Shown piece after piece: positions 45,513 through 55,604 of a stretch of DNA of 64,000 bases (position 1 is its first letter; each line of letters opens with the position of its first letter). The DNA lies in the NCBI GenBank assembly GCA_964384215.1, contig CAYLLB010000012.1, positions 1 through 64,000 of the forward strand, written 5' to 3'. The stretch is from JAJFUV01 sp964384215 (lineage in GTDB: Bacteria > Acidobacteriota > Terriglobia > Bryobacterales > Bryobacteraceae). The position numbers and the translations under genes were made by a program. The notes below the pieces were generated by a model. That model was not told the DNA's origin, searched no databases, and worked only from the letters and a program-made list of their open reading frames with translations.

Positions 45513-46214
45513 TTACAGGTGGCTCCACAGGGAGCGTTCGCCGGATTCGCGCGCTTCGCGCTTCTCCTCCAGGTACCTTCGCACGCTTCCGGCCGCGCCC
45601 AAGGCGATGGCCAGCACCGCGCAGAGCACGGCGCCGCCGAACAGGATGACGAACGCGGTCAGGAATACGGTCCGGGCGAAGTTCATCTGGTCAGCCACCA
45701 CGACAACCGCCACGAACAGGATGACGGTACGCACCAGGGCCGCGAGCCGGCGCGGATGAGGCAATCCCTCGTTCACGCTCCACACCAGCATGCTGCGTCC
45801 CAGAAACTGGCTCAGCCACGCCCCGGCCAGCAGAATCGCGCCGGACGCCAACAGCTTCGGCAGCAGGTAGACGAAGCCTTGCGCAACCTGCATCGTGAGA
45901 TCGGTATTGAACACGCTGAGGCCCATGAGCGCTCCGCCGAGCAGGATGCCCCAATAGCTGCTCTCCGCTACAATGCGCGTGGCGCGCAAACGGCCCGAGC
46001 GGTCGATCATCAGCGCAAGCCCGCTTTGGCGCAGGAACTTGTCAATGGTGAGACCTTTGAAGATCCGGTAGACGATCCACCTCAAGGCAGACGCCAGCAG
46101 CCATGCACCGAGCAACATGATCGCAGCCGCCAGGAGAGGGGGAAGATAGGTGGTTACTTGGGATTGCAGCCGCGAAATAGCGTCTTCGAGTACTCTACGG
46201 AATGTTTCAGTCAT
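45513..46214 (-). CDS. Membrane protein with conserved TM-helix repeats, related to MscS-type channels
   Basis: A 233-residue protein with four or five helices. LLAAAIMLLGAWLLASAL and LLASGAILLAGAWLSQFLG are the TM_helix repeat, as found in proteins next to MscS-like channels. The MscS beta domain is absent. It overlaps the GT2 gene by 4 bases (ATGA), so it is co-translated with the osmolyte genes. A role in solute release or membrane tension is inferred from context only. Confidence 0.7.
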   Translation of the reverse strand: MTETFRRVLEDAISRLQSQVTTYLPPLLAAAIMLLGAWLLASALRWIVYRIFKGLTIDKFLRQSGLALMIDRSGRLRATRIVAESSYWGILLGGALMGLSVFNTDLTMQVAQGFVYLLPKLLASGAILLAGAWLSQFLGRSMLVWSVNEGLPHPRRLAALVRTVILFVAVVVVADQMNFARTVFLTAFVILFGGAVLCAVLAIALGAAGSVRRYLEEKREARESGERSLWSHL

Positions 46215-47530
46215 GGTGTGACAACCTCACGTTCCGGGCGAACCGGAGGCGCCCCTCCGGATTTCCCATTCCATTGCGCGCGCAGATAAGGTTTCTGCTG
46301 CTCGAAAGCGAGGCAGAGATTCTCGATCTCGGTCTCGACTTCGGCCGGCCCCATCTGCTGCGTTTCGATCACAAAGCTGGCAACCCTCGCCAGATACAGA
46401 GGCGTGAGCGACCTCATCAGATGCCCCCGCGAGATCGGTTGCCGGCGGTAGGCACAGGCAAACTCATACACCACACGAGTCCACAGCTCGTTGTCCACGT
46501 GGAGCGGCTGCCCAAGCCGGCAACCGCGGCCCAAGGCCCGCAAGCGCGCCAGAGTGTCCGGCGTCAGGGCCAGCGCCCAGACTTCACCGAGTTCCTCGCA
46601 GCCTCGTTCGAAGGCGCGCGCCATGCGCGCCACATCCACGTTTATCGGGTCGAGACCCACGTCGAAGCGGAAGCCGAACACCTCGACCGGCCGTGCGCCC
46701 TCCCGCTCCCACCACACCGGCTCGTATTCCTGCATGAGGGTGAAAACGCTTCCCACAACCTGGTGGAGCATGGCGCTCAGGTCCGAACTGGGGTCCTTGG
46801 CATCGTGCAGCTTGGCGCCCAGGAAACTCTGGCAGACGCGAAAACCCTCGGCAATCGCGACGGTCGTCATCCAAATGTCGATGCCATAGCGGGCCACATC
46901 CGTATCCCACACATCACGCTCCAGGTAGCGTGAAACCAGGCGCGCCGAGATCCCGAACTCTCCGCCGATCGGCTGGCGCACGCTCAGCCCGTAAAGCGAC
47001 CTCGTGAGGGGGTAGACAATGCTGTTGGTGATGGTGCCGTCGTACTTGTGCCTCTGGTAATAGGGCGCCACGAAGTCGTATCCCGCGAAGAGGACCGGCC
47101 GCACCAGCAGGTCGATCCATTCCGGCGTGATGGACCGGAGGTCGGAATCCACCACCGCGCAGGCTTTGGCCCCCAGGGTGGAGGCCAGTTGGAAGACCAG
47201 GCGGAAGGCGCTCCCTTTCCCCGGCACTCCATGATATGGAAACGACAAGCGGTGTGCGCCGCCCAACGGGGTGTCGAGCAGTAGTAGGTGGCTGTCTTCG
47301 ACGCGCGCCGAGATCACGGCCTCGCGCGTGGCATCGGTCGATCCGCCGTCGGAATTGACCACTACGGCCGTAAGTTGCGGGAAATACTTCGCCAAACCGG
47401 CGTAGGCAGCCCTCACCACGTGCGCGATGGTCCGTTCGTTGTTGTAGCTCGGAATACCGATGACGATGTCGGCCTGTTTTATCACTTCCGCGGCGCGGCG
47501 AGCCTCCTCTGGCAGAACAAGACTGGCCAC
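46211..47530 (-). CDS. GT2-like glycosyltransferase, candidate second sugar transferase for glucosylglycerate-type solutes
   Basis: A 439-residue glycosyltransferase. DIVIGIPSYNNERTI is the GT-A nucleotide-sugar start, D128-x-D130 in VVDSD the metal site, and DVARYGIDIWMTT lies near the acceptor region. The layout resembles proteins that add a sugar to glucosyl-3-phosphoglycerate or glycerate (MggA/Ggs type), but I recognise these only by general pattern. It lies 15 bases after gpgS and overlaps the membrane-protein gene. Confidence 0.65.
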   Translation of the reverse strand: MASLVLPEEARRAAEVIKQADIVIGIPSYNNERTIAHVVRAAYAGLAKYFPQLTAVVVNSDGGSTDATREAVISARVEDSHLLLLDTPLGGAHRLSFPYHGVPGKGSAFRLVFQLASTLGAKACAVVDSDLRSITPEWIDLLVRPVLFAGYDFVAPYYQRHKYDGTITNSIVYPLTRSLYGLSVRQPIGGEFGISARLVSRYLERDVWDTDVARYGIDIWMTTVAIAEGFRVCQSFLGAKLHDAKDPSSDLSAMLHQVVGSVFTLMQEYEPVWWEREGARPVEVFGFRFDVGLDPINVDVARMARAFERGCEELGEVWALALTPDTLARLRALGRGCRLGQPLHVDNELWTRVVYEFACAYRRQPISRGHLMRSLTPLYLARVASFVIETQQMGPAEVETEIENLCLAFEQQKPYLRAQWNGKSGGAPPVRPEREVVTP

Positions 47531-47545
47531 ACTACCTCCTCGCTG

Positions 47546-48775
47546 TTATGCAGTCCGGGCTACGGGCTGGCGAGCCTGCCGGTCCACGGTCTCACCCAGC
47601 AAGTCGAAAAACTCAGGAATCGCCGCCAGCACGCGGTTCCAATTGGGAATCAGAGGCAACCCCAGGGGGTCGTTGATAAAGTCCTTCGCTGCGGCGTTCA
47701 AGCTCTGCGCGAAGACGTGCACGGCCGACTCCTCGGCGTTGCGGTCGAATTTCAAGCCGTTCAGCATGGCGTCGGCGTAATAGCGCGCGATGGTGTCCTG
47801 TGCCATGCGCACGTAACGGATGCTAAGGCTCCGGAAGTGCTCGTCACTGAACACGACACCTTCCGCCGCCAAGGTACGGAACAGCGACTTGGCGATATCG
47901 GTTGCCATGCGCCGCAGTCCTTTCGAGGCATCGTCGGGGGAAAGGGCCTGGTGCTTGTGCTCGTAATTGTCGGCGAGATCCACCTGGCAAATTCGCGAAA
48001 TGGCGCAGTTGCGGAACACTTCGGCGAGCACGCCGACCTCGAGGCCCCAGTCCGCCGGAATGCGGTTGACACGCGCCAGGTTGATGTCCATGGCGAACTC
48101 GCCGGCCAGCGGATAGCGGAAGCTGTCCAGAAACTTCAAGAAGAGGGCGCCCGGAGCCATACCTGCGAGCGCCCGGACCAGGGGGACGATGAAGAGCCTG
48201 GTCACGCGTCCGTGCATGCGGTCGGTGGTTCGCGCGTAGTAGCCTTTGCAGAACTCAAATCCGAGGTGGGGGTGGGCGACGGGATAGCAGAGCCGCGCCA
48301 ACAATTGCCGGTCGTAGTTCGCGATGTCGCAGTCGTGAAGAGCGATCAGGTCCGTATCGCGCTTGGCCAACAGATAACCGTAAGCCAGCCAGCAGGAACG
48401 CCCTTTCCCGCCATTGCCCGCTGATAATCCGCGCTCTTCGAGGAGATTCAACAAACGGACGGTGCCTTCGGCTTCCAGCCACAACACCGTCACAGGCGTG
48501 TAGAAATCTTTGAAGAAATCCCGCGCTCGCTGGTACTGCTCCTCGGAGGCGTTTCCCAGGGCCACCACGATTCGCTGCAGGTAACGAACAGACTTCAGTT
48601 CCGCCACAATTCGCTGCATGGCGAACGTTTCGAACTCGGTGTAGAGCGCCGGCAGAACCAAGCCGATGGGTCGAACACGGCTGAATTTTTCGAGATCGGC
48701 TTCCAGACGATCAATGCTATTTGGCTTAAGCCGGTGCAGGGTGGTAATAATCCCGGTCTGATAGAAGTCAGCCAT
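47546..48775 (-). CDS. gpgS: Glucosyl-3-phosphoglycerate synthase-like glycosyltransferase (GT81)
   Basis: A 409-residue cytoplasmic GT-A enzyme. FYQTGIITTLHRL at the N-terminus is typical of GT81, and D148-x-D150 (HDCDI) should bind the metal and nucleotide sugar. GpgS joins glucose to 3-phosphoglycerate, the first step to glucosylglycerate, a compatible solute; mannosyl-3-phosphoglycerate synthase is the nearest alternative. AGGAGG precedes the ATG at 48775. No phosphatase (GpgP) gene is nearby. Confidence 0.7.
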   Translation of the reverse strand: MADFYQTGIITTLHRLKPNSIDRLEADLEKFSRVRPIGLVLPALYTEFETFAMQRIVAELKSVRYLQRIVVALGNASEEQYQRARDFFKDFYTPVTVLWLEAEGTVRLLNLLEERGLSAGNGGKGRSCWLAYGYLLAKRDTDLIALHDCDIANYDRQLLARLCYPVAHPHLGFEFCKGYYARTTDRMHGRVTRLFIVPLVRALAGMAPGALFLKFLDSFRYPLAGEFAMDINLARVNRIPADWGLEVGVLAEVFRNCAISRICQVDLADNYEHKHQALSPDDASKGLRRMATDIAKSLFRTLAAEGVVFSDEHFRSLSIRYVRMAQDTIARYYADAMLNGLKFDRNAEESAVHVFAQSLNAAAKDFINDPLGLPLIPNWNRVLAAIPEFFDLLGETVDRQARQPVARTA

Positions 48776-48917
48776 GGCCCGTCCTCCTATTACCAGCCTA
48801 AAGAGAAAGCCCGCGGGAGCCCATCCCACGCAGACACCAAAAGCCCTCAAACAGAGCCTGTATCGCGCCGGCTACAAGGGAGAGAGGCCCGGAACGCTGC
48901 AGAATAAGCTTGCTCCT

Positions 48918-50324
48918 CTATGGCTCCCAGCCGCCGCCTAAAGCATTGTACAACTGAACCAGGGTCAATCGTTCCTGCAAAATTGCGGCCGCCAAGCCGA
49001 CTTCAGCCGCATAGTAATTCGTCTCGCTGGTCAGCACCTCCAGATAGCTGGTGGAGCCCCCCCGGTAGCGGACGCGGGCGAGTTCGGCTGTGTCGCGCGC
49101 CGCCGCCAGCAATCGCTCCTGGTGGACCCGGTACTCGCGGAATTTCGCATAGGCGACCAGGGCGTCGGACACCTCGCGGAACGATTGTTGGATGGTCTGC
49201 TGGTAGGCCAGCAGAAGCTGGTCGCGCTGGGCCTCGGCCAGGCGGTAATTGGCCTCCAGACGCCCTTTGTTGAAGATTGGAGCCATGGCTGACCCGGTGT
49301 AACTCCACGCCCTGGATGCCCCGCGAAACAGCGTGGTCAGCGAGCCGCTAGCGATTCCGCCGATTCCGGTCAGCGAGATCTCAGGGAAGAACGCCGCGCG
49401 CGCGGCCCCGATCCTGGCATTGGCCGCGATGAGGTCTTGCTCGGCCTGGGCGATGTCAGGCCGGCGTTCGAGCAGCGAAGAGGGAATTCCAGCCGGAATC
49501 GCAGGCGGAACCGGTTGGTCAGCCAATGCGCGGCCGCGTTCGATGGCTGCCCCCGGGTTGCGGCCCAGGAGGATATTGATGGCATTCTCCTGCTGCTGGA
49601 TCCGGCGTTCCAGGTTGGGAATCGCGCCGGCCGCCAACTCCACCAATTGTTCGGCCTGCCGCTGGTCGGTGAGCGGGGCGGCCCCGCCGTCGACCAGGGT
49701 CCGGGTGAGGGCGAGCGAATCCTTCCGGAGGGCCAGGGTGCGGCGGGAGATCTCGAGTTCGAGATCCAACTCACGCAACTCGAAGTACGCCGCGGCAACG
49801 TTCGCAATCAGTCCATTGACCACCGCGCGGCGGCCCCACTCGGCACCCAGCAGATTGGCGCGCGCGGCTTCGGTCAACCGCCGGTACTTGCCCCAGAAAT
49901 CAACATCCCAAGCGCCGGAGAAGCCGATCTCGGGGACGTTCACCAGAGTCGCCTCGCCGCCTTTCGAACCGGGGGTGCGCGAGCCCGAAACCTGCACGCC
50001 GCCCATCAGGGTCGGGTACTGATAAGACCGGGCGATTATGACGGCCTCGCGCGCCTCGACGACGCGGGTGGCGGCAATCTTCAGGTCGAAGTTCTGTTCA
50101 AGCGCCGTGCGGATCAGCTTTTGTAGTTCCGCATCCTCGAACACCGTCCACCACTTCGCGTTGCCGAGGGATTCAGCCGGCGCGACGGCGCTGGCGGCAT
50201 GGTCAGGATCGTGGTGTACCGCCGGCACGTCGACCTTTGGACGCCGGTAGTTCGGTCCCACCAGGCATCCCCATGTAAACAAAGCCGAAGCGGCCAGAAG
50301 GAACGGAGCCAGTCGCGCCATCAC
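48918..50324 (-). CDS. Outer-membrane efflux lipoprotein (OprM/NodT type)
   Basis: A 468-residue outer-membrane factor. ALFTWGC provides the lipidation cysteine, VGPNYRRP follows, and the two OEP repeats are complete (for example LLERRPDIAQAEQDL). It forms the exit duct for the pump encoded upstream. Its start overlaps the end of the RND gene by 4 bases. Confidence 0.93.
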   Translation of the reverse strand: MMARLAPFLLAASALFTWGCLVGPNYRRPKVDVPAVHHDPDHAASAVAPAESLGNAKWWTVFEDAELQKLIRTALEQNFDLKIAATRVVEAREAVIIARSYQYPTLMGGVQVSGSRTPGSKGGEATLVNVPEIGFSGAWDVDFWGKYRRLTEAARANLLGAEWGRRAVVNGLIANVAAAYFELRELDLELEISRRTLALRKDSLALTRTLVDGGAAPLTDQRQAEQLVELAAGAIPNLERRIQQQENAINILLGRNPGAAIERGRALADQPVPPAIPAGIPSSLLERRPDIAQAEQDLIAANARIGAARAAFFPEISLTGIGGIASGSLTTLFRGASRAWSYTGSAMAPIFNKGRLEANYRLAEAQRDQLLLAYQQTIQQSFREVSDALVAYAKFREYRVHQERLLAAARDTAELARVRYRGGSTSYLEVLTSETNYYAAEVGLAAAILQERLTLVQLYNALGGGWEP

Positions 50325-53300
50325 GCATCCTCCCCGGGAAGCGCGGCCCGCTGCGGCGCGGCGTGCTTACCCTTGAACCTGAGAGAGAATGACTCGATCA
50401 CGTCGAAGGTCATCGGGATCAGAAAGATCGCGATCGAAGTAGCCGCCAGCATACCGCCGATCACGACCGTGCCCAGGATACGGCGTGAGGCGGCTCCCGC
50501 GCCCGAGGCAGTCCACAAAGGAATGCAGCCGAAGATGAAGGCGAGCGACGTCATCAGGATGGGCCGGAAGCGCAGCCGGGCTCCGACCAGAGCCGCTTCC
50601 GCCACGGTCTTGCCGCCCTTCTCGTATGCGGTCTTGGCGAATTCGACGATCAGGATGGCGTTCTTCGCCGAGAGTCCGATCAGCATGATCAGTCCGATCT
50701 GCGTGTACACGTCGTTCTCGAAGTTGCGTAAATAGAGCGCCATGTAACCGCCGAAGGCGGCGATCGGCACGCCGAGCAGCACGCTCAGCGGCAGAGACCA
50801 GCTTTCGTACAGCGCGGCCAGAATCAGGAAAACGAACAGGAGCGAGAGCCCGAAAATGGATGCGGCCGAGATCCCTTGCTCGGCCTTCTGCTCCTGGAAC
50901 GACATGCCCAGGTAGTCGAAGCCCATTTCCCGGGGCATGGTTTCCGCGAAAACCGCTTCGAGCGCTTTCCGCGCCTGCCCGGAACTGAATCCGGGCGCGG
51001 CCAGGGCATTGACCTGCGCCGCCTGGTACTGGTTGTACCGCAGTATGAACTCGGGGCCTAGGATGGTCCTCGTGTTCACGACCGAACCAAGGGGGACCAT
51101 GCCACCGCTGGCATCGGTGACGTAAAACTGCATGATGTCCTCGGGGCGACGGCGATACTCGCCTTCGGCGGCGACATAGACCTGCCACTGCCGGCCGAAC
51201 AAGTTGAAGTAATTGACCATGTAACCGCCCATGAAGGACTGCATGGTGGTGTAGACATCGCCGAGACTGACGCCCTGCCGCACGACCTTCTCACGGTCCA
51301 CGTCGCCGTAGATTTGCGGGATGGTCGGCAGGTAAGTTGTTGACACGTTAGCCAATTCCGGCCGCTTCCGCGCCGCTGCCAGGAACTTGGCCAGGTTCGC
51401 GGTCAGGAATTCCTGATCGGCGCCGGAACGGTCCTCCAACACGAAGGAGACACCGCCGAAGGTTCCGATTCCAGGGATCGGGGGCGGTGGGAACGAGATC
51501 GCCACGCCGTCGGGGATCTTCGCCAGCCCTTGCATGACGCGGCGGCGGATGGCCTGGTATTGTTCCTCAGGCAGGCGGCGCTCATCCCACGGCTTCAGAG
51601 GCACGAAGAAGAAGCCGCTATAAGGGTTCGCGACCTGGCTGAGGATGTTGAAACCCATCACCGCTATGCAACCTTCCACTCCCGGCGTGCTCAGGATGAG
51701 GTCTTCAATTTTGGACGCCGTGGCGCTGGTGCGTTGTAGCGATGCCGCATCGGGCAACTGCAGCGTAGCCATTACGTACCCGTTATCCTCTTCGGGAAGG
51801 AAAGAGGCCGGCAGGTTCCGTCCGGTCAGAAGTACAGCCACCGTCACCAGCGCCAGGAAAACGAAGCTGAATCCCGCCTTCCGCACCAGCACGGCCGAGA
51901 AGCCCACGTATCCGTCCCTGGTGCGCTGGAAGTTACGGTTGAACCAGCCGAAGAACCCGGCCAGAGGCCCGTGCGCTTTCTGGGGCTTCAGCAGGAGCGC
52001 GCCCAGCGCCGGGCTGAGCGAAAGCGCATTGAAGGCCGAAATGATCACCGAAATGGCGATCGTGACGGCGAATTGCTGGTACAGTCTTCCGGTGATCCCC
52101 GGGATGAACACAGTGGGGATAAAGACCGCAGCCAGGATCACTGCGATGGCGACCACCGGCCCGCTAACCTCGTGCATCGCCTGCAACGCGGCATCACGCG
52201 GCGCCATGCCCTCTTCCATGTGATGCTCGATAGCCTCCACCACGACGATGGCATCATCCACCACCAGCCCAATGGCGAGCACCAGGCCGAATAACGACAG
52301 CGTGTTGATGGAAAACCCGAGCAGCGGGAACACGATGAAGGTGCCCACCAGCGAAACCGGAACCGCCAGCATGGGAATCAACGTGGCACGCCAACTCTGC
52401 AGGAACAGGTAGACGACCAGTACCACCAGCAATAACGCGATGAAAAGGGTCTCCACGATTTCCCGAATGCCGGAACGCACCGCACGGGTTGTATCGACAG
52501 CGATGCGATAATCCAGGTCCGCCGGGAAGCGCTTCTTCAGTTCGGTCAGCCGGTTACGTACGGCGTCGGCCGCATCGACCGAGTTGGAGCCAGGCAGCTG
52601 GTAAATCGCCATGTTGGCTGCCGGCCTCTTGTTGAACCGGCCCGCGCTCGCGTAAGACTGCGCGCCCAGTTCGATCCGCGCAACGTCCTTCAAACGCAGA
52701 ATGGAACCATCCCGTGAAGCGCGAAGAAGGATGTCGCCGAACTCTTCGGGCGTTGTCAGCCGGCCCTTGGCGCGCACCGTATAGGTGAACTCCTGCCCCG
52801 GCGGAACCGGCTCGCCGCCGATTTGTCCGGCTGGATTCACAGTGCTCTGCGTCCGGATGGCGCTGACAATTTGCGGCACCGTGACACCGAGTTTGGCCAT
52901 CTGGTCCGGCTTCACCCAAATGCGCATAGAGTACTGCCCGGCGCCGAACACCTGAACCCGGCCGACGCCCGGCATGCGCGCCAGCTCGTCCACCAGGTTT
53001 ATGTAAGCGTAGTTGGCCAAGAACGAAGCATCGTAGGTGCCGTTGGGCGAATAGATCGCGACCAGCAACAGGGGCGATGCCAGCGATTTCTGCACGGTCA
53101 AACCCGCCGTGGTGACCTCGACCGGCAACTGGGGCTGCGCCAGCGCCGTGCGCAACTGCGTCAGAACCTGGTCGATGTTCGGATCCGTCGCCACGTCGAA
53201 GTTCACCGTAATGGCCGTGCTCCCGGCGTTCGAGTTGACCGAATACATGTAATTCATGTTGTCGACGCCGATGACCTGCTGCTCGATCGGCGTAGCGACG

Positions 53301-53479
53301 GACTGCACCAGGGTCTGGGCGTCCGCTCCGGGAAAGGTCGCGCGCACGTTGACCTCGGGCGGAATGATCTCGGGGAATTGCGCTATCGGAAGGCGCAGCA
53401 TCGACACGATGCCCACGATGACCGTCAGGATGGAGATCACCATGGCTACGATAGGACGGTTAATGAAGAACTTCGCCAT
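50321..53479 (-). CDS. RND multidrug efflux transporter (HAE1/AcrB type)
   Basis: A 1052-residue inner-membrane pump with twelve helices and two large periplasmic loops. LAIGLVVDDAIVVVEAIEHH contains the proton-relay aspartates, and FFINRPIVAMVISI is the usual N-terminus. It exports amphiphilic compounds from the periplasm. It lies 1 base after the adaptor gene and overlaps the outer-membrane factor, so all three are made together. Confidence 0.95.
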   Translation of the reverse strand: MAKFFINRPIVAMVISILTVIVGIVSMLRLPIAQFPEIIPPEVNVRATFPGADAQTLVQSVATPIEQQVIGVDNMNYMYSVNSNAGSTAITVNFDVATDPNIDQVLTQLRTALAQPQLPVEVTTAGLTVQKSLASPLLLVAIYSPNGTYDASFLANYAYINLVDELARMPGVGRVQVFGAGQYSMRIWVKPDQMAKLGVTVPQIVSAIRTQSTVNPAGQIGGEPVPPGQEFTYTVRAKGRLTTPEEFGDILLRASRDGSILRLKDVARIELGAQSYASAGRFNKRPAANMAIYQLPGSNSVDAADAVRNRLTELKKRFPADLDYRIAVDTTRAVRSGIREIVETLFIALLLVVLVVYLFLQSWRATLIPMLAVPVSLVGTFIVFPLLGFSINTLSLFGLVLAIGLVVDDAIVVVEAIEHHMEEGMAPRDAALQAMHEVSGPVVAIAVILAAVFIPTVFIPGITGRLYQQFAVTIAISVIISAFNALSLSPALGALLLKPQKAHGPLAGFFGWFNRNFQRTRDGYVGFSAVLVRKAGFSFVFLALVTVAVLLTGRNLPASFLPEEDNGYVMATLQLPDAASLQRTSATASKIEDLILSTPGVEGCIAVMGFNILSQVANPYSGFFFVPLKPWDERRLPEEQYQAIRRRVMQGLAKIPDGVAISFPPPPIPGIGTFGGVSFVLEDRSGADQEFLTANLAKFLAAARKRPELANVSTTYLPTIPQIYGDVDREKVVRQGVSLGDVYTTMQSFMGGYMVNYFNLFGRQWQVYVAAEGEYRRRPEDIMQFYVTDASGGMVPLGSVVNTRTILGPEFILRYNQYQAAQVNALAAPGFSSGQARKALEAVFAETMPREMGFDYLGMSFQEQKAEQGISAASIFGLSLLFVFLILAALYESWSLPLSVLLGVPIAAFGGYMALYLRNFENDVYTQIGLIMLIGLSAKNAILIVEFAKTAYEKGGKTVAEAALVGARLRFRPILMTSLAFIFGCIPLWTASGAGAASRRILGTVVIGGMLAATSIAIFLIPMTFDVIESFSLRFKGKHAAPQRAALPGEDA

Positions 53480-53480
53480 G

Positions 53481-54659
53481 TCAGTTCGCCTTGGGAACCA
53501 CCGTCATGCCTTGGGCGACCTTCGTGATGCCTTCCGTGATAACGCGCTCTCCCGGGTGGAGCCCTTTCTCGATAACCCAAAGCGTATCCGCGCGAGGCCC
53601 CAGGGTCACTTGCCGGATATTCACTTTGTTGTCGTCTCCGACCACCGCCACCTGGTATTGCCCCTGGACGTGCCCCACTGCGCGCTGCGGCACGAGCAGC
53701 GCTGCGCGCCGGGTTTCCTTCACGGCGCGCACGCGGCCGAACTGACCGGGACGCAAGATGTTGCCCGGGTTCGGGAAAGCGCCAACGATGCGGATGGTTC
53801 CCGTCTGCGCGTCCACCTGGCGGTCCGTAAAGACGATGCGGCCGCTATGCGGATACAGGCTACCGTCCGCCAATACCAACTGGAGAGCGACCGAGCCCGC
53901 TTTACGGAGCCACCCGTCGCCAGGTCCGGATTTGATGAGGCCCGCAACACCCAAGTACTCCTGCTCGCTGATGGGGAAGTACACCTTGATGGGATCGACC
54001 TTCGAAACCGTCGTCAGCACCGCGGACGGTCCTACAAGGTTGCCGATCTGCACGGCGGCAATCCCGGCGATGCCGTCCACCAAGGCGCGTACTTTAGTGA
54101 AGCCGAGGTTCAGCTCCGCGGTCTGGATCGCGGCTTCGGCGGTCTGGATGGCTGCCTTGGCGGTCTCGATGTTGGCTTCCGCCGTCTTCTCAGCCTGAAT
54201 CTCCGTATCCAGCTGGCTCTGCGCGATGGCGCGCGCCTTTGCCAGCGGCGTGTCGCGCTTCACGTTGATCCGCGCCAGATCGAGCTGCGCCTTGGCCTGC
54301 GCGAGCTGCCCTTTGGCCTGCGCCAGCTGGCCTTTCGCCTGCGCCAGCGTCGCCTCGAAGGGACGCGGATCGATTTCGAACAGCACCTCCCCTTCGTGGA
54401 CGAACGAACCTTCCCGGTAGTTCTGGCGGATCAGGTAGCCGGAAACCTGGGGCTGGATCTGCGCGTTCACATAACCGTCGAGCGTCGCCACCCATTCCCC
54501 GGTGACAGGCACATCCTGCTGGAGGACGGTGGTGACAAGGACTTCAGGCGGGGTTGGAGCGCCGGCCGGCCGCCCGGTGCTCGGGCGGCAACCTGCGAGC
54601 ATGACCAAGATCGCAGGCGGCAACACGGCAAAAAAAGGCCAACAATGTCTCACTTGCAT
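53481..54659 (-). CDS. RND periplasmic adaptor (membrane fusion protein)
   Basis: A 392-residue lipoprotein (lipobox MLAGC at about residue 24). A lipoyl/biotinyl domain flanks a long alpha hairpin made of heptads such as AQAKGQLAQAKGQLAQ, then beta-barrel and membrane-proximal domains. The ATG at 54659 has GAGAAG upstream; a GTG six codons earlier is less likely. It is the first gene of the efflux operon. No adjacent regulator was found. Confidence 0.93.
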   Translation of the reverse strand: MQVRHCWPFFAVLPPAILVMLAGCRPSTGRPAGAPTPPEVLVTTVLQQDVPVTGEWVATLDGYVNAQIQPQVSGYLIRQNYREGSFVHEGEVLFEIDPRPFEATLAQAKGQLAQAKGQLAQAKAQLDLARINVKRDTPLAKARAIAQSQLDTEIQAEKTAEANIETAKAAIQTAEAAIQTAELNLGFTKVRALVDGIAGIAAVQIGNLVGPSAVLTTVSKVDPIKVYFPISEQEYLGVAGLIKSGPGDGWLRKAGSVALQLVLADGSLYPHSGRIVFTDRQVDAQTGTIRIVGAFPNPGNILRPGQFGRVRAVKETRRAALLVPQRAVGHVQGQYQVAVVGDDNKVNIRQVTLGPRADTLWVIEKGLHPGERVITEGITKVAQGMTVVPKAN

Positions 54660-54793
54660 GATGGTCTTCTCTACCACTCGGGACTGAATTCAGTTGGGCT
54701 CACCGTTCCCGGTAGAACTCCTGGCGAGCCGCCTTTCGTTCAGTGTACTAACAGAGGGGACAACCCGCTATCACACCGTTCTCCCCGGCTTTT

Positions 54794-55600
54794 TCACAAT
54801 TCAAGTTTGCAGTGCAGGATTTCTTCCCGTCCCTCGCGGTTGGCTTTAGCCAGCACCGTGCCGTCCGCCGCAAAGAGCACACAGCCGCCGTCGCACTTCT
54901 TGACCCAGGACACACCGGTGCGATTCGTGACCAGCATCGGCGCGCCGATACGCTGAGCGCGCTGGCCGAAAGCATCGAAAGGCGGAAGTGAAGCGCGATT
55001 GTTCGGATAGAAAACCACTTGCGGGTGCAATGCTGCAAGGCGCTGGACGCAGCGCGGAGCCTCGCCGTCGGCACAGATGAAGCAGCTTGCCACGACACCG
55101 TCAATCTTGAAAAGCTCGGGCCCGGTGCCCGGATCGTAGCGGGCCCATTCGTTGCGGTAGCCCTCGTCCTTTGCATCCCGCCAGAGCCAGGTCTTGCGAT
55201 ACCGGTAGAAGAATCCCTTGGGCCCGGTAAACACCTGCGTAATGTAGTAACGGCCGCGGCCGGTTTCCGACAGGCCGAAGCTGATGTAACAAGCCAGCCG
55301 CCGCGATAGCCGCGCCATACGTTGCGTACACTTGCCCGCCGGCACGGCCTCGGCAAGCTCCGCGAGGCGCGGCGTGTAGTCGCAAGCCGTGCCTTCGTGG
55401 AACATGATCCAGCGTGCGCCGCCGCGACGAGCCTCCTCGGCCAGTGCCTCCATTTTGTCGAGATTCTTGTCGACTTGTTCCGGTACGGAGTCGAATTGGA
55501 TCAGCGCGATAGGGATCGAGCGTGCGGCATGGGCCGGAGCGGCCAGCATACTCATGCCGGCCGCCTGCCGTAGGAAGGTTCTGCGATTGTCCGCCTGCAT
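54794..55600 (-). CDS. TAT-exported carbon-nitrogen hydrolase (nitrilase superfamily)
   Basis: A 268-residue amidase-fold enzyme with the triad E69 (FHEGTA), K136 (YRKTW) and C176 (FICADGE). The N-terminus NRRTFLRQAAGM is a twin-arginine leader, so it acts in the periplasm, where nitrilase-superfamily enzymes are rare. Substrate amide unknown. It begins 4 bases after the sugar-isomerase-like gene, with which it forms an operon. Confidence 0.82.
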   Translation of the reverse strand: MQADNRRTFLRQAAGMSMLAAPAHAARSIPIALIQFDSVPEQVDKNLDKMEALAEEARRGGARWIMFHEGTACDYTPRLAELAEAVPAGKCTQRMARLSRRLACYISFGLSETGRGRYYITQVFTGPKGFFYRYRKTWLWRDAKDEGYRNEWARYDPGTGPELFKIDGVVASCFICADGEAPRCVQRLAALHPQVVFYPNNRASLPPFDAFGQRAQRIGAPMLVTNRTGVSWVKKCDGGCVLFAADGTVLAKANREGREEILHCKLEL

Positions 55601-55604
55601 GCCT

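Noticed and set aside
53256..54956. 566-codon plus-strand frame
   Set aside because: Antisense to the RND adaptor gene, whose motifs and lipobox are clear.
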